DNA of 64,000 bases from CAJBVG01 sp943371235 (GCA_943371235.1 CALRTZ010000010.1:1-64000), one strand, 5' to 3'. Numbered from the stretch's first letter, positions 23,916 through 34,206 are shown. The notes: generated by a model not told the origin, from the letters alone. Numbers and translations: made by a program.

Positions 23916-26030
23916 CTATTTAATTAATGCGAATTTACCTTTGTAAATTTCACCTGTTTTATTGTCGCGTACAGAAAACAAATACGTACCACGCGCTATA
24001 ATTTGGTTGTCTTTGGATAATAAATCCCAAGCATGCTCACCTCCTGCAAATACCGTACCCGTTGGGTCTGAGTAAGTACTCGTCCAACGTATATCGCTTC
24101 CGTTATACGAATCGTTGTGTTCAAATTCATCTACTAAATCGCCAGCTACTGTATAAATACGCACTTGGCAATCGCTTGGTAGGTTGGCAAAATAAATTTT
24201 CTTGTCTTCAGGATTTGTGCTTAATCCTTCCCATGCCGCCACCCCATAATATGGATTTGGATACACAAATGGATCGCCGTTTTTAAAATCGTCGTTCCCT
24301 TTCGTTCCTGCAAACACACGTTTCATGTTTGGTAATGAACTTGATTCTAAGGATTCTAAATTGTTAATTTCATCCCCTTGGTCGAATGAGGTAACGGCAA
24401 TAGCATGTTGCCATCCGTTTTGAATATTTTCGAAGGTGTATTTATAATGATAATAAATGGTATCGCCAGAATTTGCAATCTCACCAAAAGTAATAGAGTC
24501 TGCTAATTGAATCTCTCCGAAAGAAGTATTGTTAAATAACTTGTTATCGTTTCTATCAAATTCAGAAACCAATTTTAAAGAACGAATAATGTCTTGTGTT
24601 TCTTTTACATCAAAGCCTAAAGTTGATTTGTAAATTTTATATCCTTCAAAATCTTTTTTCTTAGAGATAGGATCTACAGAAGATTCTGAATTATTAGACC
24701 AATACAATTCTATTTTATTTTCGGATGCTACAATTTTAGTACGCGGAATATTTGGTGGCGAAGGCAATACAAATCTGGTAATTTCACCATCACCGTCTCT
24801 ATCTTCTCCTGGGTCTAATACTCCATTAAAGTTTGCATCTTCTCCGTTATACGCAGTTTGTGCGAACAAAGAATTTTGCACTAACACTCCTTTTTGTATA
24901 TCGTTATCGGCTGTATTCGGATTTCCGTCTTCCACTTTTTTGGCACATACTAAAGAGAAAGAAACATTAATACTTTCTCCTGGTGCAACGCGCACAAATG
25001 GGCCCGCCGACATTAAATGCGATCGGTTGTTTGCTTGACTCAAGGTTGGGCGAATAAGCGTTTCCCAATCTGGGCGGAAGTTTAAACCTGCCGTCATTTT
25101 TCCATACTTCTGGTTATCGTCGCCCGGTGAAAAATACAAAGGATCTGCTGTGTTATTAAACTGCCATGCATTGTAATGCACATCAAAATTATTTCTTACC
25201 AATGGATGTGCCAAGCCTAATTTATCAATGGCACCTAAATATTTTAAGCCCACATAACTTTCTGTAAAACCGATGTCGCCGTTTGCATCAAACTCATACG
25301 CGATGAATAATGAATCCAAATATCCGTTACCACCTTTATTAAAAAATGCACTACCAGCAGGTACAGTTAAATTTACGTTACGCACTACTCCATCTTTCCA
25401 ATAACCTACGTACACAGAGTCCCAGGTGTTGGTACTGTTATTGGTAATTACATAATTTAAAATCACGAAATAATTTGCGAAGTTGAAATTGTAGTTATAC
25501 GATTCGAAATGTACATCGGCACCTAAAGGAAAAAGGTGATTGTTGATGACAATATTTGTTCCGGGTACTACTGTATTTTTATCCGTGAAATCAGAAACAA
25601 AATCTTGATGAGAGATGGCTTCTGTTTTGTATAATGGATTATCTATTAAACTAGATCTTTCTGCTAAACGAGAACCTATCGCAGCAGAAAATTCGAAATT
25701 CTGTTTACCTGTTGTATAACCCGCAGCATCATCAATAGCACCTGTACTTACCGCTACTTGCGAGCCATTAATATAAGCGCCAATCCATAATCCTCCTTGG
25801 AACAAATGCTCAACCCCAGAACCTGTAGGGAATTCGCAAGATGCATATTTTAATACGTTGTATGAACCACGAAAAGCATTTCCGATCATGCCTAGGTTAT
25901 TCACCGTCATTCGGATATTACCTGCAGAAGTTTGTCGCTCCTCAAAAGATGCTTGAGCATTTACTTGCAAAGTAGTAAAACTTAGCAATGCTAAAATTGA
26001 AAATGTAACTATCTTTTTAGTATAAATCAT
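23916..26030 (-). CDS. large secreted protein, FlgD-like C terminus
   Basis: The 704-residue protein has a signal peptide ending QVNAQ. The body is beta-rich, with a calcium-loop-like stretch (NGEDANFNGVLDPGEDRDGDGE, residues about 395-416) and a fibronectin-like part (KIELYWSNNSESSVDP, DFEGYKIYKS). The C terminus (DPFVYPNPYYGVAAWEG, VRIYTVAGDLVDEF, ARGTYLFSVRDNKTGEIYKGKFALIK) is like the FlgD/T9SS sorting-domain type. It starts two bases after the nuclease gene ends, so it is read in the same transcript. Function unknown. Confidence 0.7.
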   Translation of the reverse strand: MIYTKKIVTFSILALLSFTTLQVNAQASFEERQTSAGNIRMTVNNLGMIGNAFRGSYNVLKYASCEFPTGSGVEHLFQGGLWIGAYINGSQVAVSTGAIDDAAGYTTGKQNFEFSAAIGSRLAERSSLIDNPLYKTEAISHQDFVSDFTDKNTVVPGTNIVINNHLFPLGADVHFESYNYNFNFANYFVILNYVITNNSTNTWDSVYVGYWKDGVVRNVNLTVPAGSAFFNKGGNGYLDSLFIAYEFDANGDIGFTESYVGLKYLGAIDKLGLAHPLVRNNFDVHYNAWQFNNTADPLYFSPGDDNQKYGKMTAGLNFRPDWETLIRPTLSQANNRSHLMSAGPFVRVAPGESINVSFSLVCAKKVEDGNPNTADNDIQKGVLVQNSLFAQTAYNGEDANFNGVLDPGEDRDGDGEITRFVLPSPPNIPRTKIVASENKIELYWSNNSESSVDPISKKKDFEGYKIYKSTLGFDVKETQDIIRSLKLVSEFDRNDNKLFNNTSFGEIQLADSITFGEIANSGDTIYYHYKYTFENIQNGWQHAIAVTSFDQGDEINNLESLESSSLPNMKRVFAGTKGNDDFKNGDPFVYPNPYYGVAAWEGLSTNPEDKKIYFANLPSDCQVRIYTVAGDLVDEFEHNDSYNGSDIRWTSTYSDPTGTVFAGGEHAWDLLSKDNQIIARGTYLFSVRDNKTGEIYKGKFALIK

Positions 26031-26032
26031 TT

Positions 26033-27328
26033 TTATTTCTTCAATAATTTACGTTGTATTTCCCAACCGTTTTCGTTACGAATTTTTAAAATGTAAACGC
26101 CCTTTTGTAAATCAAATGGCAATGCATACGTTAACTCATTATCATCAAAATAATGCGTTAAACTGATGATGCGTTTTGCATTTATATCGTATAATTCGAA
26201 ACTTAATCTCTTGTTTAGTAACTCTGCATTTACATGTATTTTCAAATTCTCGTTTACCGGATTTTCAAAATAAAGTTGATTTTCAAACTTTTTAAGATCT
26301 GCTGAAATGCCTTGTGGCAAAGGCTTTGTAGGACTTAATACAAAATCTGCACGAATAGGAATATGATCAGACATATTGTACAACGCATTGAGTACATCTG
26401 TAGGTACCGAAGTGTTTGTTGGAGTTGCATTTAACGCTAAATTGAAATGTTTGCCATCATTACCAACAGCTACATATGTGCTTGGTAAAATTCTCATTTT
26501 TAACGAATCGCCAATTAAAGAATTTGAACAAAGCATTATATCAAAACGATCGTCCATACCACCACTAGAAAAACCTCCAGTTTGAGTGGTATGTGTTGAT
26601 TGAGTATGGATGTCTGAGAAGGAAGCATTGTTATTCCAAGTGCCTACTCTATTAATTGGATCTTTTAAACGATTGATTAGATTGGTACTCGTTACCAAAT
26701 TGCTAAAACCAGGCTCGGTATTGGTATACACATTGTAATCGCCCATCACCATTATATTCTTAGCATTCGGGAAAGCGTTGATGTAATTAACTATCGCAGT
26801 TGCTTCTACTCCTCTTGTAGATTCATCATTTGAAGAATTACCTGCTTTAAAATGCAATACAAGAATTGTAAAAGAAATAGTGTCTTTTGTTTTCACCAAA
26901 TTACTGTCGTTATACATAAAATTATATCCAGTAATTTCTCGTTGGATGGTACTAACCGTATCTTGTTTTAGTAAGGTGAATTTTTCGGAATTATAATAAA
27001 TATTATTGGCTAATGATTTATCGACACCTGCAAGAGAAAGCTTGCCTTTTTTCCAATAGCTTACTCCGTTTACATTAAAAGCTCCACTTAATAAAGTTGC
27101 ACCATAATCTGCAGAGGTATTTATTTCATTAACTCCTACAATATCTGGCTTTACATGATTTAAAATACTAATCATCAAAGGATTTTTAACAGCAGGCTCT
27201 TGGCCACTTTGTCCGTAACGCAACACATTGTATTGCATAATACGGATTGTATCTTGAGAAAATGCATCAAAATGCTGCATTAAACTCATTAAACACACAA
27301 TTATTATTAATCTCTTTTTAAGTCTCAT
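26033..27328 (-). CDS. secreted endonuclease/exonuclease/phosphatase protein with T9SS domain
   Basis: The 431-residue protein starts with a signal peptide (MRLKKRLIIIVCLMSLMQHF). The EEP fold spans about residues 28-330 and its active-site motifs are present: MQYNVLRYG, DIVGVNEI (metal-binding Glu), LHFKAG, MVMGDYNVYT, GMDDRFDIML and the final MSDHIPI with the catalytic Asp-His. A T9SS type A domain follows (LYFENPVNENLKI to QRKLLKK). Substrates of such proteins include DNA and phosphoesters; with the OB-fold protein two genes downstream, an extracellular DNase is the best guess. Confidence 0.88.
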   Translation of the reverse strand: MRLKKRLIIIVCLMSLMQHFDAFSQDTIRIMQYNVLRYGQSGQEPAVKNPLMISILNHVKPDIVGVNEINTSADYGATLLSGAFNVNGVSYWKKGKLSLAGVDKSLANNIYYNSEKFTLLKQDTVSTIQREITGYNFMYNDSNLVKTKDTISFTILVLHFKAGNSSNDESTRGVEATAIVNYINAFPNAKNIMVMGDYNVYTNTEPGFSNLVTSTNLINRLKDPINRVGTWNNNASFSDIHTQSTHTTQTGGFSSGGMDDRFDIMLCSNSLIGDSLKMRILPSTYVAVGNDGKHFNLALNATPTNTSVPTDVLNALYNMSDHIPIRADFVLSPTKPLPQGISADLKKFENQLYFENPVNENLKIHVNAELLNKRLSFELYDINAKRIISLTHYFDDNELTYALPFDLQKGVYILKIRNENGWEIQRKLLKK

Positions 27329-27410
27329 TAGTAAATGCCAAAATAGCTAGCAAATGTAGAAATATTTTTCCGCTTGTTTGTTAGGGTAATGTTAAATAAG
27401 AGTGGAAAAA

Positions 27411-28418
27411 TTAAAATTTAGCACAAGGTATTTTGCGCTTAATTTTTTTGCTTTTAGAGCCCGATTTTAGGGAGCCCGAGAACTCATAAATTACTGATAT
27501 TTCGTGACTTCCACCCGATTTTGAAAAGAGACCCGAGGTAGTAACATCATAAGAGTACCCAATTCTAAGCGGTTTATCTTCTAAAGAATAACCCAAAAGG
27601 ATAATAAAAGCGTCGTTATTAAGGTAGGCTTCAGAATTAAATACTGATAAAGGAATGCCTCGGTACCATAGTCCGAGTACTAAGGGTTCGTGGTTGTAAT
27701 ACACACCCATGTCTAACTGGCTGTAATTACCCTGTGTTTTATAATTAAAGGTAGGCATGATGCTTTTTTTGGCACCATTTCCGGGTAAATCATAGGTAAA
27801 AGAGCCGTGTATTGATATTTTTCGAGGCAAATTGCTATCAAACCCAATAAAAGATTCACTGGGTTCTGTTAAATGATGAACTGCAATGCCCACAAAAGCT
27901 TTTTCGCTGTACAAAATCATCCCCACATCGTAATCTAAATAATCAACATTAAAATATTTATTGGCTTCGAAAGAAGGACCACCCCCACGTTCTATTTGAT
28001 CGTTGAATAACAACCTTGAGAAATCAACATTTTTTTGAGTGTAAGAAAGATGGAAACCCGTTCGAAGATTTAATTTTTTGGTAAGTCGTAAATCATATGA
28101 ATATAACCCGCCATAATTCCTGAAGGTGAGGGCACTCATTCCAGCCACATCTTGTATGGCATAAAAACCAAGTCCGCTACGGAGAGCATCCCAGTTAAAA
28201 TCATATGAAGCCATGTAGGTTACGAAACCGCTTTCGGCAACACCTGGCCATTGGTTACGATAGTTCAACGCTAAACGATGTTGAGTGTTTGCGCCCGTTA
28301 ACGCTGGATTTAAATACAGAGGCGATGCGTAATATTGAGAAAATTGAGGATCCTGTGCTTGGGCAAAATACCCAAACAAGAACATCAGCATTAATAATGT
28401 AAATTTTCTCAAAACCAT
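27411..28418 (-). CDS. PorP/SprF family type IX secretion membrane protein
   Basis: The 335-residue outer-membrane protein has the standard PorP/SprF opening after its signal peptide: QDPQFSQYYASPLYLNPALTGA, followed by NYRNQWPG, and ends in basic residues KSKKIKRKIPCAKF. SprF-like proteins are needed to secrete or attach a partner whose gene is next door; here the partner is the PKD protein encoded at 28418-32995. The start codon shares one base with the partner's stop (TAATG), so the two are translationally coupled. Confidence 0.95.
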   Translation of the reverse strand: MVLRKFTLLMLMFLFGYFAQAQDPQFSQYYASPLYLNPALTGANTQHRLALNYRNQWPGVAESGFVTYMASYDFNWDALRSGLGFYAIQDVAGMSALTFRNYGGLYSYDLRLTKKLNLRTGFHLSYTQKNVDFSRLLFNDQIERGGGPSFEANKYFNVDYLDYDVGMILYSEKAFVGIAVHHLTEPSESFIGFDSNLPRKISIHGSFTYDLPGNGAKKSIMPTFNYKTQGNYSQLDMGVYYNHEPLVLGLWYRGIPLSVFNSEAYLNNDAFIILLGYSLEDKPLRIGYSYDVTTSGLFSKSGGSHEISVIYEFSGSLKSGSKSKKIKRKIPCAKF

Positions 28419-31400
28419 TATCTCAACAATAACAAATCGCCCGTTTTAATTTTCTTAGAACCATCCGAAAAAAACAATTCTACTTTCCATATATAAATAT
28501 CTTGCTTACATAGTTCGCCTCGGTAATAGCCATCCCAACCAATAGTAATATCGTTGCTTTCAAAAAGTAATTCGCCCCAACGATTGTAAATATTTAAACG
28601 GTAATTTTCTGCACCTTCAATTACAGGGTAAAACACATCGTTATTATATTCACCCTTATTTATAAATCCTCCGCTGCCACCATTTGGGTTTGGCGTGAAG
28701 GCGTTAGGAACCACTACATTTCCGCCACTTTCTGCCTTTACTGCTTTTGTTTGAATAAAGGTATCCATGCAACCAAATGCATTACGAACAATTAGGGTGA
28801 TGTCGTACTCTCCTTTCTCTAAATAATAATGAGTAGGTGAAGCTTCTGTTGAAGTAAAGCCATCGCCAAAATCCCAAAAATATTGAGTAGCATTTTGACT
28901 TAAATTAAAGAACACTACAGGATCGCTAGGAATAAAAACCACTTTAGGTTGTGAAATAAAAAATGCATTGGGCAAACCGAATACATTTACACTATCTACA
29001 TGCACATCCAGTGCTTGTCCGCCTTCTCCGTAACCAACTAAACTAACAGTGTACAAGCCACCTTCAGTATAGGTATGTGTTGGATTTTCTTCATTCGATT
29101 TAAATCCATCGCCAAAATCCCACTCGTATGTATCGGCATATAAGGTATTGTTTTGGAAAGTAATGGTAAGCGGAGCACAGCCTTCGCCACTGCCAATAAA
29201 ACTTACCACTGGCGTAGGAGGCTCTATTTTTGCCACACGAACTAAGGTATCAGAACATTGTGCATTGTACACAATAAGTGTGATGTTGTAAGTACCCGGA
29301 CTGAAATAAGAATGCGTGCCGGGGTTTGCAAGTGATGAACTATCGCCATCGCCAAAATACCATTTATAACTAAAGCCTGCTTGTATGTTTTGATTTACCA
29401 GGTTAAATGTATTTAAAGGAAATTTTATCACTGCATTGCTGATGAAAAAATCGGCAACTGGTCGTGGTAAAATTCTTACAGTTCGTGTAAATTCATCCGT
29501 ACAACCGTAGGGTGAAGTTGCTACTAATCTGATCACTGCTATTCTATCTATTGCGGTAGCATTTACAATGTTTAAAATTGGATTTGTATTGGTATCTACC
29601 AAACTATTATCAACAAACCAAGCATAAGAAATGGTATTAGCAGATGTGTTGAACGCATTAATTCTTAGGGGGCTGCAGGCTACGGTATCACTTAAATTAA
29701 AGTTCGCTTCAACAAAAGGGTATACTGTAATTATTCTGCTAAAGGTATCCACACATCCAAAAGAATTTGCAACTGCTAAACGCACAGTTCTTTCTAAAGG
29801 CACTCTGCCTACATTGGTGTATGTTTTTATAAACGTTACATCTGTGGTACTGCTTGTTTCGCCATCGCCAAAATCCCATTGATAAGAAATATTTGAAGTA
29901 GATTGATTGGTGAAATTAATTTGTAGAGGTTGGCATCCCGCGTTTACATCAGAAATAAAGTTAGCATTAGGTTGCGGCAACACACGAACAAAAACAGTAG
30001 TATCACTTATACAACCGAACAAAGAAATTACACGTAATTTAATTTCATAAACTTGATCGGATGAACTTGTGTTCGTTAATATAAACTCTTTGTTTTGCAC
30101 AGAATCTACAAGCGAATTATTGAGGAACCAATAATATTTATTTCCGTTTATAGAGCGATTATCTGCCAATGCAACATACGGTGAACACTGTACAGTGTCT
30201 ATGCTAAAACTAGCTTGCACACGAGGATAAATAGTTACTTGATCTGTATGTTCTGTAAAACAAGAATCGGAATTATAAGAGCGCAAGGTAACCGGATAAA
30301 CGATGGGTGCTGTTGTATTATTGATGTATGTAAAATCTACGCTAACGTTGGAAGTAACATTTAAGGAATCGCCATTTCCAAAGTACCAAGTATATCTATC
30401 AGCATTGCTGGAGAGATTAGTAAAACCTAGTGTATCCGGAGAACAGCCAAACGCATTATCAACAGAAAACAAACTACTAGGAATTGGTTTTACACGAGTA
30501 ATTTTAAATACGGTATCTCTGCAACCAAATGCATTTGTAAATATTCCACGACATTCATAATCAATTGTATTATTACTTAAATTAACATAGGTGTGTGAAG
30601 GGTTTGCTTGGTTAGACGATTGTGCATCTCCAAAATCCCATTGGTAATTTACTACGCCTGGAAAAGATGGAAAGTTAACATTTAAAGGTGTGCAACCAGA
30701 ATCTACGTTTGTGTTGATGACAAAAGTTTGATCAGGGTAGACTAAAACAGGAAGTACTGCGGTATCTGTACAATTGTTGGCACTACGAGCAATTAAGCGA
30801 ACATTAAATGCTCTAATTTGGCTTGTGTTGTTTGCAAATTGATGAGAGGGACTTGGAAGAATACTGGTATTCCCATCGTCAAAATCCCAAAAATAACTTA
30901 CAGCACCGGTGGATGAATTTAAAAAATTGATAGGGCTTGGAATGCAAGAGGGCAAAGCGTTTGCGGAGATGCCTGCAATTGGATTTGGAAATACTACGAT
31001 TGTTTTGGTGATGGAATCTCTACAACCAAAAGTAGTTTGTGCAATTAATTTTATACGGATGGTATCATTAGTAGTACCATTATTGGTAAAGGTAAATGAT
31101 GGAGAAAGTGCGGTGCTTAAATTTGCATTCTCTCGTTTCCAAATGTAAAAATTAGGGTCTGCATTTACACTTGCATTATTAAACGTTATAGTTAATGGTG
31201 AGCACCCAGAGCTAATGCTTGGATTAAAATTTGCAGTTGGTGGAAACTGCACATTGAGTTGTTGTATTACCGTATCCGGACAAGCATTTTGCGATTGAAT
31301 AATTAAACGAACATTGAATAAACCTGGAGTATTAAAAATATGAGTAGGGTTTGTTTGTGTGGAGGTATTGTTCACGCCCGAGGCTGGGTCGCCAAAATTC

Positions 31401-32995
31401 CAAGCACGAGTGGTAATATTATTTCCGGGAAATTGAGTAGAGGCATCGGTAAAACTTGCGGACTGATTAACACAAACACTCGCAACGTTATAAGCAGCTA
31501 CCGGAGTTCTGTGTATGGTTACAGTACGATTGCGCTCATGCACACAGCCTGCTGTAGAAGTTACTCTTAATCGTATGGTTCTTGTTTGTAGGTATTTTTG
31601 AGGAGGAGGAAATTGTCCGATAAAATCAAAACTTCCATTATTTTCAAAATCCCACTCCCATTGAGTTGCATTGCTTGAGAGATCTACAAAATTTACGACT
31701 AAAGAATCGCAACCACTTATGTTTCCCGAGACGGTATTCATGGAGAAATTAGAAGTAGGTTGAGGAAGAACATAAATCGTTTTTATAAATGTATCTGCAC
31801 AAGAAAAACCTAAAGGGTTGGTTACAATTAATTGAACATTAAAAGAAATAATTGCGGCGGTGGTATTGGCAAAAGTTTGTGTGGGATTGGTAGCGGTGCT
31901 GGTATTTCCATTTCCAAAATTCCAGGTATAACTCATACCTACTGTGCTGGTATTGGTAAATGACATGCTAGTGCCTCCACAAACAGTATCAATGGATGTA
32001 AAAGAAGCAGTAGGTGGATCAATAATACTGATCTGACGAATGGCTGTATCGATACCGCAAAAACTACTGTCTAATAACATAATTGTAAAGGTGCGTGGAC
32101 GAGGGCTGCCTGGGAAACTGAAGGTACGGGGAGTGCTTGGAGGCCAAGGTGCCCAAGCCGTGGTAAAATCTAATCCTGCTCCAAAATAATTTGGAATGAT
32201 CCAACGCTCTAAACGCTGTTGTATATTGCCATCTGCCAAACAATTACGGATGGTATTATTAGTAAAGGTAACAGTAGTATCGGGGTAACAGAGTACTGTT
32301 TTATTAGCATTTATGATGGCCGAATCTACATCATAAACTTGAATGGGGCCGTAGGTATTGGTAGACACTACACTTCCTGTACATCTGTTTCTGGCAGTAA
32401 GTGTTATTGTGGTATTACAAGCTACTCTATTACGTTCATATATATGAGAAATGGTATCGTTTACATTGGTATGGTCGAACGTTTGAATTGGAGTACCATC
32501 GCCAAAGTCTAAAGTAAATACAGTTGTTTTTGAAACGTTGGTAGATTTATTTACAAACTGAATGGCATTGGGTGCACAAATGGTAGTAACGCTACCTGTA
32601 AGTGGAGCAATTTGTGCAATAACACTGCGTTCGTTTACAAAATGAGCCTGAATTACGCATAAAATTGGAGCCGTTTGAGTGATCGTTATTAAATAGGTAT
32701 CTATTGCTGCAGGATATACGTGGTTCAACACTTGACCTGCGGCAATACTTGCAAAATTTTGAACTGCACTACCATCGCCCCAATTAATTGCGCTTGTACC
32801 TAATGCATTTACATTGATGAATGAAAGGGAAACATTGGCTGGGGTAGCACCAATTATACAATTTACATAAGTAGGAGAAGTACTGGTATCGCCAACTGCG
32901 TCAATTAATTGAATGCATTGAGATTTTGCCTGAAAAACATTCAGCAAAAAAACAAACATAAATAAGAGAGGGATAATAAATTTCTTGTTCTTCAC
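28418..32995 (-). CDS. giant PKD-repeat surface protein with type B T9SS sorting domain
   Basis: The 1525-residue protein has a signal peptide (MKNKKFIIPLLFMFVFLLNV, cut after QAKS). At least nine PKD-like modules can be counted by WDFGDG-type motifs, for example YTWNFGNGNTS, YFWDFDDGNTS, YQWDFGDAQSS, YQWDFGDGETSS, YEWDFGDGFKSNEENPTHTY and YFWDFGDGFTS. The C terminus (VVVPNAFTPNPNGG, YRLNIYNRWGELLFES, GWDGYYRGELCKQDIYIWKV) is the gliding-motility-associated type B sorting domain, the kind that uses a PorP/SprF partner. It resembles SprB-class adhesins in plan though much shorter. Adhesion or gliding is inferred from family. A TATATTTG box lies 53 bases upstream. Confidence 0.93.
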   Translation of the reverse strand: MKNKKFIIPLLFMFVFLLNVFQAKSQCIQLIDAVGDTSTSPTYVNCIIGATPANVSLSFINVNALGTSAINWGDGSAVQNFASIAAGQVLNHVYPAAIDTYLITITQTAPILCVIQAHFVNERSVIAQIAPLTGSVTTICAPNAIQFVNKSTNVSKTTVFTLDFGDGTPIQTFDHTNVNDTISHIYERNRVACNTTITLTARNRCTGSVVSTNTYGPIQVYDVDSAIINANKTVLCYPDTTVTFTNNTIRNCLADGNIQQRLERWIIPNYFGAGLDFTTAWAPWPPSTPRTFSFPGSPRPRTFTIMLLDSSFCGIDTAIRQISIIDPPTASFTSIDTVCGGTSMSFTNTSTVGMSYTWNFGNGNTSTATNPTQTFANTTAAIISFNVQLIVTNPLGFSCADTFIKTIYVLPQPTSNFSMNTVSGNISGCDSLVVNFVDLSSNATQWEWDFENNGSFDFIGQFPPPQKYLQTRTIRLRVTSTAGCVHERNRTVTIHRTPVAAYNVASVCVNQSASFTDASTQFPGNNITTRAWNFGDPASGVNNTSTQTNPTHIFNTPGLFNVRLIIQSQNACPDTVIQQLNVQFPPTANFNPSISSGCSPLTITFNNASVNADPNFYIWKRENANLSTALSPSFTFTNNGTTNDTIRIKLIAQTTFGCRDSITKTIVVFPNPIAGISANALPSCIPSPINFLNSSTGAVSYFWDFDDGNTSILPSPSHQFANNTSQIRAFNVRLIARSANNCTDTAVLPVLVYPDQTFVINTNVDSGCTPLNVNFPSFPGVVNYQWDFGDAQSSNQANPSHTYVNLSNNTIDYECRGIFTNAFGCRDTVFKITRVKPIPSSLFSVDNAFGCSPDTLGFTNLSSNADRYTWYFGNGDSLNVTSNVSVDFTYINNTTAPIVYPVTLRSYNSDSCFTEHTDQVTIYPRVQASFSIDTVQCSPYVALADNRSINGNKYYWFLNNSLVDSVQNKEFILTNTSSSDQVYEIKLRVISLFGCISDTTVFVRVLPQPNANFISDVNAGCQPLQINFTNQSTSNISYQWDFGDGETSSTTDVTFIKTYTNVGRVPLERTVRLAVANSFGCVDTFSRIITVYPFVEANFNLSDTVACSPLRINAFNTSANTISYAWFVDNSLVDTNTNPILNIVNATAIDRIAVIRLVATSPYGCTDEFTRTVRILPRPVADFFISNAVIKFPLNTFNLVNQNIQAGFSYKWYFGDGDSSSLANPGTHSYFSPGTYNITLIVYNAQCSDTLVRVAKIEPPTPVVSFIGSGEGCAPLTITFQNNTLYADTYEWDFGDGFKSNEENPTHTYTEGGLYTVSLVGYGEGGQALDVHVDSVNVFGLPNAFFISQPKVVFIPSDPVVFFNLSQNATQYFWDFGDGFTSTEASPTHYYLEKGEYDITLIVRNAFGCMDTFIQTKAVKAESGGNVVVPNAFTPNPNGGSGGFINKGEYNNDVFYPVIEGAENYRLNIYNRWGELLFESNDITIGWDGYYRGELCKQDIYIWKVELFFSDGSKKIKTGDLLLLR

Positions 32996-33047
32996 GGCAT
33001 TAACTGCAAACTTGTACGATTTAATATTGTACAGGTTACAATTGCTT

Positions 33048-33055
33048 CAAATATA
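33048..33055 (-). promoter_or_regulatory. -7 box TATATTTG for the PKD/PorP operon
   Basis: Exact TAnnTTTG match on the minus strand, 53 bases upstream of the ATG at 32995. Confidence 0.55.
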
Positions 33056-33081
33056 AGAATCTAATATTACTAAATTGTTCG

Positions 33082-34089
33082 TTAATTCAGCTTTTCAGAT
33101 AACAATTTTATTTCAATTGGTGCAGAAATATTCTCATAAAGGATTCCATAAATGGTTCGGCAAATGGGTATGTTTACTTTATGTTGCCTGTTAATTTCGT
33201 GGATGCATTTAACAGCGTAGTACCCTTCGGCAATCATGCCCATTTCGAACTGAGCCGATTTAACTGAGTATCCTTTGCCAATCATGTTTCCAAAGGTTCT
33301 ATTTCTACTAAACTGAGAGTAGGCTGTTACCAACAAATCGCCGAGGTAGGCAGATTCTTTAATATCTCTATTGATAGGATGTACAGCTGCTAAAAAGGTT
33401 TCCATCTCTCTAATGGCATTGGAGATTAATACCGACTGGAAATTATCGCCATAGTTTAGGCCGTGGCAAATACCAGAAGCTATGGCATAAATATTTTTTA
33501 ATACCGCGGCATATTCGGTGCCATAAATATCGTCGCTGGTAGTTGTTTTAATATAACGAGTTGTTAAAAAGGATGCAAAGGCACTGGCGTTCTCTTGATT
33601 TTCGCAAGCGATGGTTAAATACGATAATTTTTCAAGAGCAACTTCTTCTGCATGGCAAGGTCCACTAATTACGAGTATCTGATCTATTGGAACCTGATAA
33701 ATATTTCTGAAATAATCGCCTATAATTAAATTATACTCGGGTACAATTCCTTTAATTGCTGATACGATGTATTTCGATTTAAATACTTCTGGGTTTAGTA
33801 CCTTAAGTGTATTATGTAGAAAAGCTGCAGGTACTGCAAAAATAACACAGTCAACCTCGTCGATGATCTTTACTAAATCGGAACTGATATGGTCGGGATT
33901 AATTTTTAACTCTGCAGAGCGGAGGTAATTTAAGTTGTGGCCGTATTTGCGAATATTCTCAATGGCTTGCTCATCGCGCATCCACCAACGTACTTCATGT
34001 TTTGCATCACAAAGCATTTTTACAATTGCAGTAGCCCAACTTCCTCCCCCAATAACCGCAATTTTCGAATTCTCCCCTAATTTTTGCAT
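33082..34089 (-). CDS. gpsA: glycerol-3-phosphate dehydrogenase [NAD(P)+]
   Basis: GpsA reduces dihydroxyacetone phosphate to sn-glycerol 3-phosphate for phospholipid synthesis, in the cytoplasm. The protein has the Rossmann start IAVIGGGSWATAIVKML, the CVIFAVPAAFL and VSAIKGIVPE segments, the substrate-site ISGPCHAEEV, catalytic-lysine region TEYAAVLKNIYAIASGICHG, and the YLGDLLVTAYSQFSRNRTFG motif. The start is ATG 34089; the codon before it in frame is TTG. The TATATTTG box 34112-34119 on the minus strand gives a short leader. The gene is divergent from the nos operon. Confidence 0.96.
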   Translation of the reverse strand: MQKLGENSKIAVIGGGSWATAIVKMLCDAKHEVRWWMRDEQAIENIRKYGHNLNYLRSAELKINPDHISSDLVKIIDEVDCVIFAVPAAFLHNTLKVLNPEVFKSKYIVSAIKGIVPEYNLIIGDYFRNIYQVPIDQILVISGPCHAEEVALEKLSYLTIACENQENASAFASFLTTRYIKTTTSDDIYGTEYAAVLKNIYAIASGICHGLNYGDNFQSVLISNAIREMETFLAAVHPINRDIKESAYLGDLLVTAYSQFSRNRTFGNMIGKGYSVKSAQFEMGMIAEGYYAVKCIHEINRQHKVNIPICRTIYGILYENISAPIEIKLLSEKLN

Positions 34090-34111
34090 CAATAAAAATA
34101 GTTTAGTTGAG

Positions 34112-34119
34112 CAAATATA
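34112..34119 (-). promoter_or_regulatory. -7 box TATATTTG for gpsA
   Basis: Exact TAnnTTTG match on the minus strand, 22 bases before the gpsA ATG. Confidence 0.6.
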
Positions 34120-34161
34120 AGAAAATAGTTATGAGCTGGTATTGTAGAGCTGGCATACATG

Positions 34162-34206
34162 TATGATTGGAATCATAAAATGTAGATATAGAAAGTTTCA
34201 ACTTTG
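34162..34206 (+). promoter_or_regulatory. FNR-like box and -7 box of the nos operon
   Basis: TATGATTGGAATCATA (34162-34177) is a perfect palindrome with 7-bp arms and matches the TGAT-N4-ATCA core of Crp/Fnr sites. CAACTTTG (34199-34206) is one mismatch from TAnnTTTG. The box centre is 36.5 bases before the last G of the -7 box, which puts it near -41.5 if transcription starts five bases after that G. A second palindrome, TTTGATGTATCAAA (34203-34216), overlaps the probable start site. The same box-to-promoter distance occurs before the fasciclin gene. Confidence 0.7.

Noticed and set aside
29631..32512. Plus-strand ORFs opposite the PKD protein
   Set aside because: Short frames antisense to a repetitive coding sequence; none has a recognisable domain or promoter.
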